DNA of 64,000 bases from Gnomoniopsis sp. IMI 355080 (lineage: Eukaryota > Ascomycota > Sordariomycetes > Diaporthales > Gnomoniaceae): positions 91,615 through 155,614 of the forward strand of contig JAPEVC010000068.1 in assembly GCA_027946555.1 (NCBI GenBank). Direction: 5' to 3'. Shown in pieces: positions 1 to 10,722 of the stretch. Position 1 is the first letter of the stretch; each line of letters begins with the position of its first letter. The position numbers and the translations under genes were made by a program. The notes under the pieces are model-generated. The model saw only the letters and a list, made by a program, of their open reading frames with translations. It was not told where the DNA came from and ran no database searches.

Positions 1-318
1 TGTTGGGAAGATGACCATCGCGCTCTTGCCAGAAAGAATTCTCCTGATAGCGGCCTCCTGCTCGTAGCGAAAAGATTTGTATCCAAACGTTTTCTCCAGC
101 AGACGGCGGGCGATGGCAGTATTTTCCTCGTCGTAGGCTGCATCATGCTCAGCCTTGACGCGCTTGGAGGTGGGTTCGTTGTCAATGCCATCTCTGCCAC
201 TCAGGTCGCTGGTGGTGCGCTTGTGGCCACTCTGGGTGGGAGCCTGCCTGTTCTGCAGGATCTCGCCTACATCAACACCATCAAAGACATCATCGTCGCT
301 GAATTCGTCGTCGCTCAT
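1..318 (-). CDS. RecQ-family ATP-dependent DNA helicase, N-terminal part (runs off the window)
   Basis: The first 106 codons of a reverse-strand gene start at the ATG at 318..316; the rest lies left of position 1. The start is MSDDEFSDDDVFDGVDVGEI, an acidic, probably disordered leader with a basic KR patch near residue 53. The helicase begins at about residue 80 with FGYKSFRYEQEAAIRRIL, the RecQ motif 0 (F-G-...-F-R-...-Q-E-...-I). SAMVIFP follows, which is the lead into Walker A (MPTG/FPTG in the family); the window cuts there. RecQ helicases unwind 3'-5' and act in recombination and replication-fork repair. No intron is seen in this part. The family call rests on motif 0 plus the start of motif I. 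Which RecQ paralogue it is, and whether RQC/HRDC domains follow, cannot be seen. Confidence 0.83.
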   Translation of the reverse strand, partial: MSDDEFSDDDVFDGVDVGEILQNRQAPTQSGHKRTTSDLSGRDGIDNEPTSKRVKAEHDAAYDEENTAIARRLLEKTFGYKSFRYEQEAAIRRILSGKSAMVIFPT

Positions 319-773
319 CCTGACGGTGCGCAATTGGCGTGTGGACGCGTTTGGGGTTAAGGTGGCGCCGTGGGGTTGAGATGGGGCGCTTCTAAACGCG
401 ACCTCATGTGACAAGAGCTAGACGTCTCGGGCGGTGACGTTTTCGAAGTACAGGGGATGCCCGCCCACTTGAGGTTCCTGGAGTGAGCCTTCCCGAGGTA
501 CTTAGTGCGCCAATCCCTGAAATCAGTATGCCCCTAGGGCCGTCCCGAACCGCCGTATTCGAACATTTGCGACTCTGAAGGCAACGACGTCTCAATTTTC
601 GCCCACTCTGCACCTATCTTACTTAGTCCAAAACTTTACTACCATTTGTTCCTCATCACGCTGTCTCACAACCGCAAGCATCTTTTAAACCTTAGCTTGT
701 CATCAGAACGAAAGAAAAGAAAAAAAGACCAACAACGCCTGTCACGGTTAGAAAGCAAAGAAGGGAAAAAGGC
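319..773. promoter_or_regulatory. Divergent promoter region between the RecQ-like helicase and the YwbE-like gene
   Basis: A 455-bp spacer separates two divergently transcribed start codons, so both promoters must lie here. A purine-rich tract at about 706-770 sits just before the + strand ATG and is probably its 5' UTR. I see no convincing gene. The reverse ORF covering 404-613 has no recognisable protein features. Confidence 0.5.
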
Positions 774-1352
774 ATGAACCGCCAACGACCCGCGTCAGGC
801 CGGCACCCCGCAGTACCCAAGACAACCGCGGTCGTCCCCGGCGCTTCCGTAAATATCGTGCTCAAAGCCGACCAACCCACCGGGCGCACTGTTTCGGGCG
901 TCGTGAAAGATGTGCTCACGCGCGGAAACCACCCTCGAGGCATCAAGGTGCGTCTCGCCGACGGCCGTGTCGGGCGCGTTCAAAGCATGACCTCCTCCAC
1001 GTCAGCATCGCCCGGGGATCCAGGTGGCGTCGTGGAAGGCGCGAATCTGGACTCGCGCGGTGGGCTTCAAGACAGTGGGTATGGACGTCGTGGCGGTGAG
1101 GCATCAGGCGAGGGACTACCATCGCAGCAGATCGGGCTGGAAGCTTTCATCAAGGAGGCGAGGCCGAGGCAGAAGCGAAAGGGCAAGGCGGGCGGCGCGA
1201 GCGGTGCTACTGAGCCTGCCGAAGCGCAAGAAGAAGAGACTGTCCCCTCGCCACTGTCCCAGATGGCAACTTGTCCCGTCTGCGGTGAGTTCGAGGGCGA
1301 TGAGGCTGCGGTCGCCCATCACGTCGCCGGCCACTTCGATTCGGCATCTTAG
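774..1352 (+). CDS. YwbE-like (DUF2196) protein with C-terminal C2H2-type zinc finger
   Basis: A single-exon ORF of 192 residues. Residues about 24-70 (GASVNIVLKADQ, TGRTVSGVVKDVLTRG, HPRGIKVRLADGRVGRVQ) match the small bacterial YwbE/DUF2196 domain, which has the order V-x-I-V-L-K-x-D-Q, then G-x-V-x-D-I-L-T, then H-G-I-K-V-R-L-x-D-G-x-V-G-R-V-Q. The middle (about 75-150) is low-complexity and contains KRKGKAGG. At about 164-186, CPVCGEFEGDEAAVAHHVAGH gives two Cys and two or three His in a C-x2-C...H-x3-4-H finger resembling UBZ4/Rad18 ubiquitin-binding fingers. Function is unknown. The finger suggests a ubiquitin- or nucleic-acid-binding role, which is inference. The ATG follows an A/G-rich leader and diverges from the helicase gene. 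Confidence 0.8.
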   Translation: MNRQRPASGRHPAVPKTTAVVPGASVNIVLKADQPTGRTVSGVVKDVLTRGNHPRGIKVRLADGRVGRVQSMTSSTSASPGDPGGVVEGANLDSRGGLQDSGYGRRGGEASGEGLPSQQIGLEAFIKEARPRQKRKGKAGGASGATEPAEAQEEETVPSPLSQMATCPVCGEFEGDEAAVAHHVAGHFDSAS

Positions 1353-1811
1353 TACGGGGCTGCAAAGCGGTCAGGGAACACTATACAATGAAGACAGATA
1401 CTACTCTCAACACCTATCCCGGCCATTCTTCGAAGCGACATGCTCTATCTCGGCTGTCTCTGACTGAGGCGCTACCTGCGGGACCATATTACGTTGGCCA
1501 AGCGTTTAAGAAGAATCTTTCAGGTGGCTGGTCTCTGCAGTATATCTGGAAGAATCACGAAATCTGGATAAAGCATTTACGTTCGTGTTGTCTCACGGCT
1601 AACCGTTTCATCTGTTGCCTTTTGGCGATGTATTCACTCACAGACACTACAACACGCCCCAACATGCTCGTGTTGCAAGCAAAAGAGAAGACAAGTCAAG
1701 GAATCGAGTAGGGTCGCCCGAAAATACGAATGGACCATCAAAAGCTTGCCTGGAGTATGTCCAGCCTCAATAAGGAAAGGGGCCTGGGCGAAGTGTCAAG
1801 TCAGGACGGCT
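1353..1811. other. Convergent 3' spacer
   Basis: A 459-bp spacer between the 3' ends of two genes. A forward ORF (1388-1711) lies in it but has no domain, signal or neighbour support. I see nothing else. Confidence 0.4.
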
Positions 1812-3146
1812 CTATCCCATAGTCATAACCAAGCCCTTCTTGATATTTTTCATCTCGCCAGCCAAAGGGTCCTTTTTGTCGAAGCTGTATTTTTTACGGT
1901 CCGCGACGCTCCAGGTCGTGATATCGAGGCTGTCACCACCGAAATGACTGTTCGACGGACCCATGGGCTGAGCGCTGGGATAATCTTTTTGGTAGGACTT
2001 GAAGGACTTGCTCCATCCCCAACTGGTTTCGCTTGCTGGCAGTGACACGTCAGTGTCCAGGGCGGCCGTCAGGTCGTCAATATCATCGACACCATGGAGC
2101 GTGATGCCGAACTTGGTTGCATAGGCGTTGATGTAGTCATCAAAATGGTCGGGGATCCACGTGAAACGAGATGGCCTAGCGCAGACCTCCTCTGTGTCTT
2201 CCTGGAGCAAACTCGAGTCTCTGAAGCTTGACGCGACCTTGATGTAGAGGGTCATGATTAGACCAAGGTTCTTCACAGCGGAGTTCTCGTCCAGGAGCTT
2301 CTCTGCTTCAAGACGAGCAAGCATGGTCAGGAAGAGGCGACCGATCAGCTGAGCACATGCGCATGCATTTTCGCCGTCATCGATCCTACGGAGGATGTTG
2401 TGTCAGCAAATATGGCACTCTGTAGGTTTGGGGACTGGAGACCTGGGCTCACATGGAGAAGCCCTGGCCATCGCCGAGCAGAAATAGCGCAAGACCCTCG
2501 CACACAACCCACTGCTCTTGCCATGTTTCGGCCTCGTCCCAATCGAGCAGCAAATTCTGGCAGACCTCGAGTAGGCCGTATGCCCGATGATCGTTGAAGG
2601 TGTACATGTTGAAGTAGTCCGGGCAGCGGACGTCGGTCATGCTGAATTGGGAGATCAACTTGCGGAACCCACCGTAGGTCAAGATCCAGGGATGATCCGG
2701 GTATTCACTGGCGGGTTTCTGGCACTTCACACTCTCGTGGTCAGTATATGGTAATTACTAGTACCCGGGATGCATTTTGTGATGATACCTACGGGACAAT
2801 TCTTTCCGCCGTCGCATTTGGGATCATCGCTCTTACGGCTTGCTTTGGGCGCCTCTTCGTCGTCCTCGCTCTCCTCATCGTCCTCGCTCTCCTCGTCGTC
2901 TTCTTCATCACTGTCGTTGCCCTCAATAAATGGAGGCTTGCAAATGCAGATGTAAGCATTCGCCCGCGAGGTATCTCGAACGGCCAATCTGAAGTCATCG
3001 TCCGCGTTTCTGGATGCTGAAACGGCAGCCCAGCGCTTACTCGATGGAGCTGGAGTTGGAGCTGGAACAGCAGCGGAAGTCTTCGCTTTCTTGGCTCGAC
3101 TCTCGGCGGCCGGTGCGGCTCTCTTGGATGCAGCTTTGGGAGGCAT
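1812..3146 (-). CDS. Conserved-looking acidic protein of unknown function (3 exons, 402 aa)
   Basis: Exons run 3146-2793, 2733-2453 and 2385-1812. Introns of 59 and 67 bp have GTAGGT...GAG and GTGAGC...TAG borders and keep phase, giving 402 residues. The N-terminus is an Ala/Lys/Pro-rich, nuclear-signal-like segment (MPPKAASKRAAPAAESRAKK). It is followed by CICKPPF and an Asp/Glu/Ser run encoded by a CTC/GTC-rich repeat at about 2845-2910. A Cys cluster (KCDGGKNCP, then VKCQKPASEYPDHPW) precedes a globular region with DVRCPDYFNMYTFNDHRAYG and a helical part ending in a Gly/Ser/Lys tail. The Cys spacing could bind zinc. I do not recognise a named family, so nuclear localisation and metal binding are inferences. 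The repetitive acidic tract makes the gene prone to length variation. Confidence 0.75.
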
Positions 3147-3793
3147 GGTGAGTACTAGCGCTAATTCGAACCAGATGAGACAGACACGGAATCAAGAGGG
3201 ATACACCCTGTTCTATAACAATTGGAATCAATAAGAAAGGCGAATGATCTATGGTGATTACTTCGTGATCTTTGTCAAAAAAAAAGAAATTTAGGTTCGA
3301 CAGCGCGTTTGAGGAGACGCGTCGACAGGGAAGCTGTAGCATGACATCGGTGCAAGGGGCCAAACCCCACAAAATGGAAGGCTCCACAGGCGCTGAAGAA
3401 GAGTTATAGCGAATTCGTAATCATCATATGTATATGATACTCAGCACCCAGTCCCGATCTTACTGCGTCATGCGTCCATCGGTCCACCAGGTAAACCACC
3501 ATGGTTCGTGAGATGCGTTCTCGAATGTCATGTAGTGGTTAAACCAACTCCGAACCTTGAACGAGAAGGAGCATGTTTACGGATCCATGTTAGCATCTTG
3601 AAAGCGTTTGATTATGGCTATCCATGTGCTGTCATCTAGACAGACAACCCCTTTTCTTCTACACCATGTAGTCGCTCCTTGTCGGTCATACGTTTGCGCA
3701 GGCTACCTACCCAAGGTAGCATGTCCACTGTCCATCCAACAGCCCGAAAGGTATAGGAGTGCTCCTTTCGCGACTTCGTGGTAGTTCCGGAGC
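3147..3793. other. Intergenic spacer upstream of the acidic protein
   Basis: 647 bp holding the promoter of the reverse gene that starts at 3146 and the 3' flank of the next reverse gene. A Pu/Py palindromic-like stretch CTACCTACCCAAGGTAGC lies at about 3703. No gene is supported. Confidence 0.4.
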
Positions 3794-5383
3794 TCACTCA
3801 TGCTTCACCTGTGAACGATTTTCTTCTGTCGTGGAAGAGTTGTTGGCAGACTCTGACGGGAGCTCTGGGCCATCGGCTGATGCACCATCCATCTTATCCT
3901 TGTCGTCCTCGTCGTAGCAATCGTAGATGAATCCATAATGAAGACCACAACGGGCCCGTGGGACTCTGAAGCACTGTATGAAGCAAAGTTAGCCAACAAA
4001 CCTTCCGCTGTCAGGGTGAAGCAGAAAGGGAATCAGTCGGTTCGTGGTGCGTCCTGCGAGGGAAGGAGATCAGTGCTTACTGAACAGTCGAACCGGCAGG
4101 TCACGTCATCTGATTGTAAACGGCCTAATTCATCGCAATATGTATCATACAGTTGAGTGCATTGTGCCAGGGTTCTGTCACCGACATCGCAGCGGAGGTA
4201 CCACTCTTTCGATCGTGATTCTAGCTTGGACCTATCGACAAGGCCTGTAAGTTCATCGATGGACAGCTTCTCGTCGACAGGTTTGATGACGGTTTCCTGT
4301 GAGCGGATGGCGTAAGACTGGCGGAGCTGTTCAGATGGCAGATCGTCAAAAGTGACCATATCATGGCCAAATGATCCGTGATTCCCGACCCATGACGCCT
4401 GGTTATGTCTTTGTTAGGACCCCGTTCGCAATCAAGTTCCATGTGGTATTCCATGCTTGCTTATAGCTAGGCAAAGAGAGTATCTAGACCTGTAATGTGT
4501 GCCAAAACGGGAAGAGATACTTACTATGATATATTCACTACCCAGACACCAGGAAAAATCAGGCGCGGTAAGAGATGAGGCAGACTGCGTGTCTATTTCA
4601 AAACCCATTAGTGACGGATCCCATCACTGCCAGGACAGTCGGGATCATTGCACGCGAGAGACTGCGATCTGAGACGATGATCAAGGACCAAAGCCAGACC
4701 TATGCAAAAGTCCGCATGCCCGATCAAAAGGAGGTCACGTACTGTAGAAATTGCAGTTGGGAATGGTGCCGCAAACAGAAAAATTGCTGTTGACGCTGTT
4801 GTCGTTGCCATAGTTGATGATGGAATTTCCCATCGCAAACACCAAATCCATATTTCCGACAAAAAAGGTATCATCCACATCAGTGAGCTCCGCTGTGGCA
4901 TTTGCGCCACCAAGAACCCAAAGGTAGCAATCACCGTATGAGGCAATTGCCAACGCGCTAGTGTTGTAGAGCTGGGAAGCCAGGAATACAAAGCTTGAGT
5001 TGGCCAGATCTTCCAAAATCCAAATGCAGTTCGAGATGTTGGCCGTGATTCCATACTCGCTGACGCCTGACAGGTCGGCATAGGAGGCATTGCCGCAGGC
5101 CTGGTAGGCGTAGCCGTCAGAATCGCTGGTATCAGTGTCACTAGCGTCGGTGGGAATGTTGAAGAAGCACTATCAAGTGATGAGTCAAAATTAGTTCTGA
5201 TTGTGGCTCCAATGAAAACAGAATAGTTTTGTCGGCGATTGTACTTACAGAGGTGTTTCCAGGAGGAAAACCTTGATGGTCAATGCAGATGTCATCAATG
5301 CAATTGCAGCTTCTCTCGATGTTGGCAATGGCGAGGCTGGCAAGGAGGCTGACAAGGCTGAGGAGCAGCATCATCATCTTCAT
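3794..5383 (-). CDS. Secreted, N-glycosylation-rich, cysteine-containing orphan protein (5 exons, 375 aa)
   Basis: Exons run 5383-5249, 5169-4743, 4592-4525, 4398-4081 and 3973-3794. All introns are GT-AG (79, 150, 126 and 107 bp) with CTAAT/CTAAC branch sites and keep phase, giving 375 residues. The N-terminus MKMMMLLLSLVSLLASLAIA is a strong signal peptide, followed by Cys-rich SCNCIDDICIDHQG. Many N-x-S/T sites occur (for example GNTS, NASY, NISN, NSSF, NTSA). The later exons carry LRCDVGDRT, DTYCDEL, VTCRFDCSCF and IYDCYDEDD, so cysteines run through most of the length. The tail (DGASADGPELPSESANNSSTTEENRSQ) is low-complexity and hydrophilic, with no GPI-type hydrophobic end. I recognise no family; a secreted effector or wall protein is possible. 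The less likely alternative is termination at the TGA at 4737-4735 after exon 2 without splicing (189 aa). Confidence 0.7.
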
Positions 5384-7566
5384 GTTGTTATATTGGCGTG
5401 GAAGAGGTCGATGAATTTGTGAATATGCTTTCGGAATAAAGAGCAAGAAACGCTTAAAAAATCACGGCTTGTATTGAATGGATGAAGGGAAAGATGGGAT
5501 TGCTAGAAGCTCAACTGCACTTAAGTATTGAGAAAATTGTGGGTCCACTTTGTGAAAGCTCAGTGTGAAGGAAATGCCCCGCCAACATTGTTGTGTGAAG
5601 GCTATTGTCTGTCAGGTTGATGCTTCATGGTGAAGCTTCTAGGTTCTAGTGAATCTCCCGTATACCTAGGTACATAGGCCAGTCGCAGGTGACAGTTTCA
5701 CGAAGAAAGTGGTTGGTTCCACTTCGAGATTGCGTGAACAAGGGAAAGGAAGTCTCGGTGCTTGTGGATAGGACCAAGCGTCTAAGCATTGGGTTCTCGG
5801 GAAGCATCCCTCTTCAAAAACGAAACAATTGCCTCATGTGGCAATGAGGTTGGGTATACCAAGCAACACAGATCCCCCTGATTTGGTCACCCATTGCAAT
5901 TTTAGGTAAGGCATGGCTATATTCATATATTCAGCTGGGCAAAGAACAATACCTAGGTAGCAGCCGATTTGTGGCAGTCTCAAGCATCACATCTTTGTGT
6001 GAGAGGTAAGAAGGGTTCAAGAGACAAGCTTTGATGATATCTATAGAAATAGCATTACGTGGGTCAGGCAACTTGTATGTGGATTCTCTTATAGTCAAAG
6101 TCAATTATGTAGCGGCCTTGTGACAAGATTGCAGTTTATCCATAGATCAATTCCATGTGACTAGTGGGGCTCCACACTATAACTTTACAATGAAGAGTGA
6201 ATCTGGTGTTCGGACTTGTCACCTCATGCAGAAAACCCTCCTACCTAATTGATCATTGAATATAATTTGATATAAAGGATAAATGCATATGCGACTGGTT
6301 TGAAAACCTACAAATGATGGTAGGGTTTCCATAACCGTGAAGCTAAACCCCACATGCTGGGTCATATGGAAGGCTAAAGTTTTGAGGGTCGACAGCATGC
6401 TTCTGTCCAGTTTTGAGGTTCTAGGTTTTTATTACATCAGGCCCAAATATAAAGTGTGTTTGCAGTATTATGATTGTCCCTAGCAGAGTAGTTTTCACTG
6501 GCTGGAACTCGCTGTCCTTCCGTGCGTAGCCCAACATATTTTCAGCAAACACCCCACCGCTAAGAAAGCAGAGTACAGAATCTCTCATGTAACAGCTCAG
6601 CGAATTATTAGGTGTGTAATGGGTATTGCGCACCTAACCTTTGCAGAACGTTCTCCTTGGGGATTCTAAAGTGAAAGTATACGGAGCACGGCAGGAGACG
6701 GGACGTCAGACTTGCAAACCAGCGGGACACGCCATCAACTGCAGCCAGAGCGTAGTGATTTCGGCGGGAGCCACCTTAAGTCCTTAACTTGCACACCGGA
6801 CATTTCGGCGCATTTGAATCGCGGGTCTAGGCGAGAGAATGGAGGCAACAGAGGTGAGGTGGTGTCTGTGTCTGCCGAAGTCTATCTAGGCTTCTACAAT
6901 TGCGTCAAATTCTTTTGGTTCGCATGACCAACAAGCCAGTTTTGACGGGACGTTCACCGAGATGATTCACTATACCAGCCCAACGTGGGCTCGGAGTGAC
7001 TGCTACTGTAATAGTCATTTAGCAACACCCTCAAAGTCTTCGTACTCAGCCCTACGCTAAGGCCACACATCCCCGCCAGGAGGGTATACATAGTTGCATT
7101 AGGACGGGCTATGTAACTCTGTTGGTGAGCACTAGCCCAGGCTGAAGTCGCTAGTGATTGCGGCTTAGCGCACCTCTTGATCTTGTACCAACATCAAACG
7201 CCAAGCCACCACACGCCTCAGCAGTTAGCTGCATCTTTAAACTATATTATGTGCAACCCTAACACAGCCTCAACTTGTAGCTCGGTCGTCATGTGCTTAG
7301 TTCCCCCAGAGGAAAACATTGTCATCCAGATATTGAAGGCTAGAAGTAGAAAAAGGATGGCGGCCTCCCCGGGGCCCTATTTCCCACAAAGATCATATAA
7401 ATTCGTTGTGGAGCTTTTCTGAATTGCACAATCGGAATCAAGAAATCCAATCAATAAACATCGCTTGTTAAATATCACCAACCAGATACAAGCCAACAGA
7501 AAGCCTCACTTTTACATCACACAAAAGTAAAAGAACACTTCTGAACTGCCACATTTCACCACAAAA
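5384..7566. other. Gene-free 2.2-kb region with two TACCTAGGTA palindromes
   Basis: An AT-rich spacer. Exact copies of TACCTAGGTA sit at 5663-5672 and 5950-5959. Short ORFs at 6421-6633, 6712-6927 and 7177-7422 lack domain or signal support. A TATA-like ATATAA at about 7396 and an A/C-rich leader at 7440-7566 fit a promoter and 5' UTR for the small ORF at 7567. Confidence 0.45.
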
Positions 7567-7917
7567 ATGGCCTCCGCCGCTCTCGCCACAGTCGGTGCCG
7601 CCACATCATACACGGGGCAATACTACCTGTGCCGCGACTGCAACAGCTACATTCCCGCAGGGCTATACTGCCGTCACTCCTACCCGCTTGTGTCTGCATC
7701 CAGGCCAACACCATCTCCAGCACTCAGCAGCAACAGTGTCACAAGTAGCAGCTCTTCTTCCTCCAGCCACGATGGTGCCCGGCGCGAGGTCCTAGTCATC
7801 AACAACCACCGACGCCACCATCACCACCACTCGCACCATCATCACCACCGCTCACATCATGACGAAACGCGGGACACCGGCAAATCAAAGCGCTATCATA
7901 TCTACGTCTACGTTTGA
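7567..7917 (+). CDS. Small histidine-rich protein with Cys/His knuckle (116 aa, tentative)
   Basis: The ORF begins with ATG in a good fungal context (CACAAAAATGGCC) about 170 bp after a TATA-like box, behind a CA-rich leader typical of expressed fungal genes. Residues about 22-37 contain CRDCNSYIPAGLYCRH, a possible four-ligand Cys3His metal site. A Ser-rich linker follows (SSNSVTSSSSSSSSHD), then a His-rich tract (HHHHHSHHHHH) at about 84-96 and a basic end. No family is recognised. Metal binding is inferred from composition. An overlapping frame is also open (7595-7795), which weakens the coding evidence. Confidence 0.42.
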   Translation: MASAALATVGAATSYTGQYYLCRDCNSYIPAGLYCRHSYPLVSASRPTPSPALSSNSVTSSSSSSSSHDGARREVLVINNHRRHHHHHSHHHHHRSHHDETRDTGKSKRYHIYVYV

Positions 7918-8428
7918 TCATTATATACACAACTCAGTAGACAAGATGATTTCACTTACTTGGTTTGGATTTTCGGCTGCAACGGCGTTCGGGGAGGGGG
8001 ATTGCCATCTGGTGTGGTCACCCAGATAGCCCAAAGAAAAAAAACTATACAGAGTTCGCGTTGCGCGTGTACCTAGTATGTTGGAAAGTTTGAATTAGAC
8101 TGGTGCGCGAGGCTGATACCAAGATTGAGATTTATGACTGGATGAATCGTTCAGTGTTTTTCTGTATTCCATGGTTCCGTGAGGATGGTAGAACTAGATA
8201 GCAAAATGGTCAAATTTGATCTCTGTCTGGATGCAATTGTCCGCCCTTTGAAGTCACTCCACGCCATATTGAATCAGATGAGCAGTACGAATGATCAGAT
8301 CGTCGAGCGTAATTCATTAAATCAAGTAAACCACAATAGACCTCAAAGTCCGGGTATGCTATATTACATGACCTGCCCAACAAGAAACTCCCAAAACTAG
8401 TACCACGAGTACCTCTGGCTCGAGCTCC
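7918..8428. other. Spacer downstream of the His-rich ORF and catalase
   Basis: A 511-bp convergent spacer. The ORF at 8179-8400 lacks any recognisable feature. I see nothing else. Confidence 0.35.
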
Positions 8429-10722
8429 TTAGTACGCGACCATGGCATTGAGCCCATCCAACTCACGATCCCAGTTCCTGTGCTGCGAGATGCTGAAGAA
8501 GAACTTTTCCACAAAATTCTTCGCCTCCTTTGCAATGGTAATCGTCTCGCTGAAGCTCTCAGGGGTCACAGCGCCCAGAGTCACAACACCATAGCTTTCC
8601 ACCGCTTGGGCGCCACTGCTCAACTGCACCCCGGGTAGCTGGAACGCCATCTGCAACAGCTCAACCGCCTCACCAGTACCACCAACGGCCTTGAGATGGC
8701 CAAATGCCTCGCGCACCCAGTGCAAGGCACGGCCATTCTTCTTGAGTGTGTCAATAGACTCTCGGCCACCAGGAACGAACACGGCGTCCACCATCGTCGA
8801 CCGGAAGCCCTCGAGGTGGTGGTCGGGCCGGATGCCCTTGCCAATTTCCTTCTTTTGTCCGGCGGCGAATACCTCGCTGCGCTTAGTGCCGATGACAAAA
8901 GGAATGGCGCTCTGCGCCGCGACAGCGGCCTTGACGGCGTTGAAGGCAACAGGATCGTAGCCATCTGCGATGATGATGGCGACTCGGCGTGAGGCGATGG
9001 TAGGGGTTGCGGGTGGGTACTCGAGCTGCGAGAGGCCCTTGGCCTTCTTTCCATGGTTCGGGTTGCCGCCTTTCTCGGGGATCTTGGCGCCAACGAGCTC
9101 GGCGACTTGCTGGGCGAGATCAATATCAATATCAGCAAGGCGCTGGGCGAGATTTTCGTATACGAGAGGGTCGTCGCAGTGGTCGAGCTCGAAGCCGAAA
9201 GCGTTTATGATGTGGGACTTCTCGACTGGGGACATGCTGTTGAAGAACAGCTGGGCTTGCTTGAAGTGCTCTCTGAACTTCTCGCCCTTGGTGCGCGCCT
9301 TGATGCCCTCCATCTTTTGCTGGTAGTCGATGAAACTGCCCTCCTCCTTCTTGGCTGGTGGGTTTACACCGAAGCGGTTCGGCCAGTAGTTGACGGTGCC
9401 CTTGCGGATGCGGTGGCGCATGGCGCCATCGGAGTTGAAGTTCATCACAGGGCAGACGGGTCGGTTGATTGGGAGCTCCTCCCAGTTGGTCCCAAGGCGA
9501 GAAAGCTGTGTGTCTTGGTAAGAGAAGTTGCGACCCTGAAGAAGAGGGTCGTCTGAGGCGCCAATTCCAGGCACAAGATGGCTTGTGCAGAAAGCGACCT
9601 GCTCCGTCTGTGGGAAGAATTCATCAACAGTGCGGTTCAGCTCCAACTCGCCAATGTAACGGATAGGCACCAATTCCTCCGGCCACACCTTGGTGGCATC
9701 AAGTATATCAAACTCAAACTTGTGCTCGTCCTCCTCGGAAACGACTTGAAGCCCGAACTTCCACTTAGGGAATGCACCATTCTCGATAGCCTCCTCCAAA
9801 TCCTTACGGTGGAAGTCTGGGTCTTGGCCAGCAAGCTTCAGGGCCTCATCCCACACGAGAGAGTGTACACCCAGCTCGGGAGTGAAATGGAACTTGACGA
9901 AAGAGCGCTTCCCTTCAGCATTGATGAGTGTGTAGGTGTTGACACCAAAGCCCTGCATCATGCGGTATGAGCGAGGTATGGCGCGATCTGACATGGTCCA
10001 CATGAACATGTGCGTGGCCTCGGTGTGGTTGAAAACAAAGTCCCAGAAGTTGTTGTGGGCAGTCTGCGCCTGGGGCACCTCGTTGTGAGGCTCTGGCTTG
10101 CCGGCGTGGATAACGTCAGGGAATTTGATGGCATCTTGAATAAAGAAGACAGGTATGTTGTTTCCCACGATATCCCAGTTGCCCTCCGGCGTGTAAAACT
10201 TGACAGCGAAGCCACGGACATCTCTGACGGTGTCGGGACTGCCTCGGCTTCCCAGAACTGTCGAGAACCGTATGAAGACGTCTGTCTCGCGGGAGGTGTC
10301 GGTTAAGACCGGAGCAAAGGTGAGATCTGAAGCGCTCTCATATACTCTGAACTTTCCAAAGGCACCTGTGCCACGCGCGTGAACGACACGCTCGGGAATC
10401 CTCTCATGGTCAAAACGGTGGATCTGAAATATGTTAGTCACTCAAAGAATCTACTATGGGATGGTGGGCAGCCAACCTTCTCACGACCAAATGAATCCTC
10501 CAACAAGGAGGGGCCAGTGTGTTTGTCGTTGCTGACACTTAGCCAGTGGTCAACACCTTCGGTGGGCCCCTTAACACCATAGTCGGATGTCCAGTGAGAG
10601 GTGGTGGTTGGCTCGAAGGTTTCTTTGTCGAGATCAGCTATCTTGTCTCCGTGTGAACCCATGACGGTCTGCTTGACTGCTTGCATTTTTTGGTTGAGCG
10701 CGTCGGGGACTATGGAAGCCAT
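8429..10722 (-). CDS. Large-subunit (clade 2) catalase with C-terminal DJ-1/PfpI-like domain
   Basis: Two exons, 10722-10477 and 10423-8429, are split by a 53-bp intron (GTTGGC...TTTCAG, branch ACTAAC), giving 746 residues, the normal size for large fungal catalases. The enzyme converts hydrogen peroxide to water and oxygen. Visible active-site elements are the distal His97 in RVVHARGTGAFG, Asn at about 170 in VGNNIPVFFIQDAIKFPD, and the proximal haem Tyr384 in RNFSYQDTQ. Residues about 560-746 (RRVAIIIADGYDPVAFNAVK onward) form the class I glutamine amidotransferase/DJ-1-like tail typical of this clade. There is no signal peptide (MASIVPDALNQKMQAVKQ), so an intracellular enzyme of the spore-type CatA kind is more likely than the secreted form. 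Many ORFs on the opposite strand here are shadows of its biased codon use. Confidence 0.97.

Noticed and set aside
4608..5141. 177-aa reverse ORF across the secreted orphan
   Set aside because: It is a different frame from the spliced product, has no signal peptide and loses the cysteine pattern.
8179..8400. 73-aa forward ORF
   Set aside because: No domain, no promoter-like leader, and it ends just before the catalase stop on the other strand.
8620..10306. Several ORFs of up to 172 aa on both strands across the catalase gene
   Set aside because: They are antisense or frame-shifted shadows of the catalase coding sequence, whose active-site motifs are continuous on the reverse strand.
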